This document shows positions 58,001-61,000 of a stretch of DNA of 64,000 nucleotides, piece after piece. The notes under the pieces are model-generated. The model ran no database searches. It saw nothing but the letters and a program-made list of their open reading frames with translations, and was not told where the DNA came from. This stretch comes from Chrysoperla carnea (Eukaryota; Arthropoda; Insecta; Neuroptera; Chrysopidae). The stretch is taken from NCBI RefSeq assembly GCF_905475395.1, contig NC_058337.1, positions 6,932,983 through 6,996,982 of the forward strand. The letters run 5' to 3'. Made by a program: the position numbers and the translations under genes. Numbering within the stretch: position 1 is the stretch's first letter; each line of letters begins with the position of its first letter.

Positions 58001-61000
58001 CCCATCTTGCCCACGGCGGTGAATTCGCCATTCAGAGGGGTAAATAATCTGGAGGAATCTCATGTTACTTGCTGATAATGTAACATTCTACAGGCGAAGA
58101 AATTTTTAAAATCGATTAAGTGATGAGATCAAAAATGACGGTTTGTGTATATTTTCATACAAAAATTTATCCTATATTTCAGCCTTTCAGGGGGTAAATT
58201 TCGAAAAATCCTTTCTTAAATGAGACCTACAATATAAAATCAATATTTTCTTGAAATTTCAAACTTCTATCATTAGTGATTTAGGCTGGGCGTCGATATA
58301 TCAGTCGGGGCATTGTGCTTTCCTTCTCTAGATTTCTGATTTTAATAATATACAAAAAGAAAATTTTTTAAAAAATCATCAAAATTGAAGCTACTATTGA
58401 GGACTTCTTAAGAATGGCTATTTTATGTATTCCTTTATGCGACTAGTTACGATTTAATCGTTTAGAAAATTACTGTCTTTTCGAATCCTATTCATTCTAT
58501 TCGAAATAGGCTAGATTTGCAGTAAATATCATTATGGCGTTATTTTAAAGGTACAACCGTATTTATCATTAAAATTTCGCCATATTAGATTGAACGTAAA
58601 TCTCGATGTATTTGTATTAATAATTTTATAATTGTAATTTTTTCCAGTGTTAAAAAACTAAAAGCAGTTCAAAATAAATTATATTGGCGTTACAAACATT
58701 GTTTTCATTTGCCTGATGCTGGTACGGATGTCAATCTAGAAAATATATTTGAAAGGCCTAATTTAGATAGAGTCCATCAATCCAGTAATAAATATTTATG
58801 TGGTCAACTTTCAATTGAATATTTATGGACTGCTGCTAATATGCTACAATCTACACCTGATCCTAGTTCAAGAGCTGTTCAAATGTTAAATGAAAAAGAA
58901 AAGTGTTCCAAGGATTCAGCTCTAGATATTCATTCTTGTTTACAATTTTTATTAGATTTATATTCACAATGGATTAAACCACAGGTAACTAACTACATAA
59001 TCGAGGAAATAAAACCGAAAAAACAGTCTAACCAATGATTTCATTTCTCGTAATTTGATTTTTATGGGAGGCGATGAAAAATGTTTGAATGAGTGTACTC
59101 AACAACAAATTTTGTTGTTGCGGTCAAATATTTAATTTGAAAGCCATTAGAAATTACCTTGCCTTACCGTTTTCGATATATAAGTGTTTGAAAAAATAAA
59201 ATAATATATATTATTTTTTACCCGTATTTAAGCCACAATTTTAGCTATACAAATACATATTTCTTATATGAGAAATACGTAATAATACGTAATAAAAGTA
59301 AAATTAAATTTTTTTCTAGTTTGGGACACCTTTACGCTTATTAAATGAAGTGGTTCGATCCATGTTGGCTATATCGGACTTATTCACGGAAAAATCACAA
59401 TTTCAATGGATGTTAGATGTTTGTTTGGAATTATCAAAAACTCATCCACCAGAAGATGAAATTTTACATCAGTACATTGTGCTTAGTGTTTGTAAAGCGG
59501 CAGCTGTTTTAACTCCGGTTTGTCATTCATTTTATTATTGATTATTGGTTGTACTCGCTTCGAATTTAAATAGTAAGAAACCGAATCGAACTAAAGTACG
59601 TTTGTTTAAGACTCAAAATGCGAGTAAAATTGCATTTTTTGAGGTCACTGCAAAAAGTTTGTTGGAATATTTCTTAACACTTAAATGGCCTACTAAAAAA
59701 CAATTTACTCCAGTAAACAGAAGAATAAAATGACGAAATCTTTAAATTTTGACCTATAGCACTGATATCTATGAAAATTTGGGATTAAGCTTTGTTCGCC
59801 TTCCTGAGAAAAAGTTATACGATGCCGAATGGTGCTTTTGCTCAGGAGATGAGGTGTTAACCATCTAGTGGTTGGAAAAATATATGTTGAAAAAAAACAA
59901 CGGGAATCGATAGAGGGATGAATTCTAAGCATAAAGTGTCATTTAAGTATATTTCAAAAAGTCAATACTTTCCGAATTATTGGAGTCATTGAAATTCGGA
60001 GAATTTAACGTCAAATAACTGAAACATTTGACTTTTTTTTGAAAAAGAATATCGTACATTTTTAAAAGTACTATAAACAAGTGAAAGCAAACAATTGAGT
60101 TAATTGTTGAAATACCATGTATAAACATTGTTGATGACCCAATCGTTTGTTTTTTGACGTCACGTAAGTAAAGAAAGGTATCCACTCTAAGATAGCCACA
60201 CATTCAAAACTGATATTCCCATATAATAAATACTATAAAATTTGCATCTAATTTTCGCCCTCGTGGGTAAACAGTGATGTTTACAAAAAAATATTTCAAG
60301 CAAAATTTGTTTATTTTTTTATAAGAAACATTTTTTATACTTAAACTTTTGTTCTATCTCTAACGGTTTACAAAATGGGTCCTACGGGCCCAAGACCCAA
60401 TTGACCTATGTTGCTCATTTACGAATTCGACCTCACTTTTTTTATCCTAAGCACGCTATAAAGATTTCAACTTGATATCTCCTTTAGTTTTTGAGTTATC
60501 GTGCTGACAGGCAGACGGACAGACAACCGAAAATGGACTAATTAGGTGATTTTATGAACACTTATACCAAAATTTAGTTGGTAGCATCAATATTTTTAAG
60601 CGTTACAAACTTGAGACTAAACTTAATATACTATGGTATATTTTATATATACATGGTAAAAAAGACAGTTGCCCGTGCCTTTGTTTTAAGTTTTAATCAA
60701 CACCAAAACTAATGAATTTACCACGGGAACTAAAATTCATGCTTGTCATTTTCCAATTTACTTTATTTAAGTACTGACAACGTACTGAAAAAGTTATAGC
60801 AATTTCATATTTTTGAAATATTGCAATTTAAATGCAAAAAAAAGTTTTCGAAAAAACAAAAAAAGTCTTAAAAAATAATACAGTTACAAAAAAAGTTTTG
60901 AAAGTAAAATATTCATTTAAATTGCAATATTACAAGAACTATATATCCGAAACTGCTAGAACTTTTTGAGCATGTTATCGGTATGTAAATAAAGTAAATT

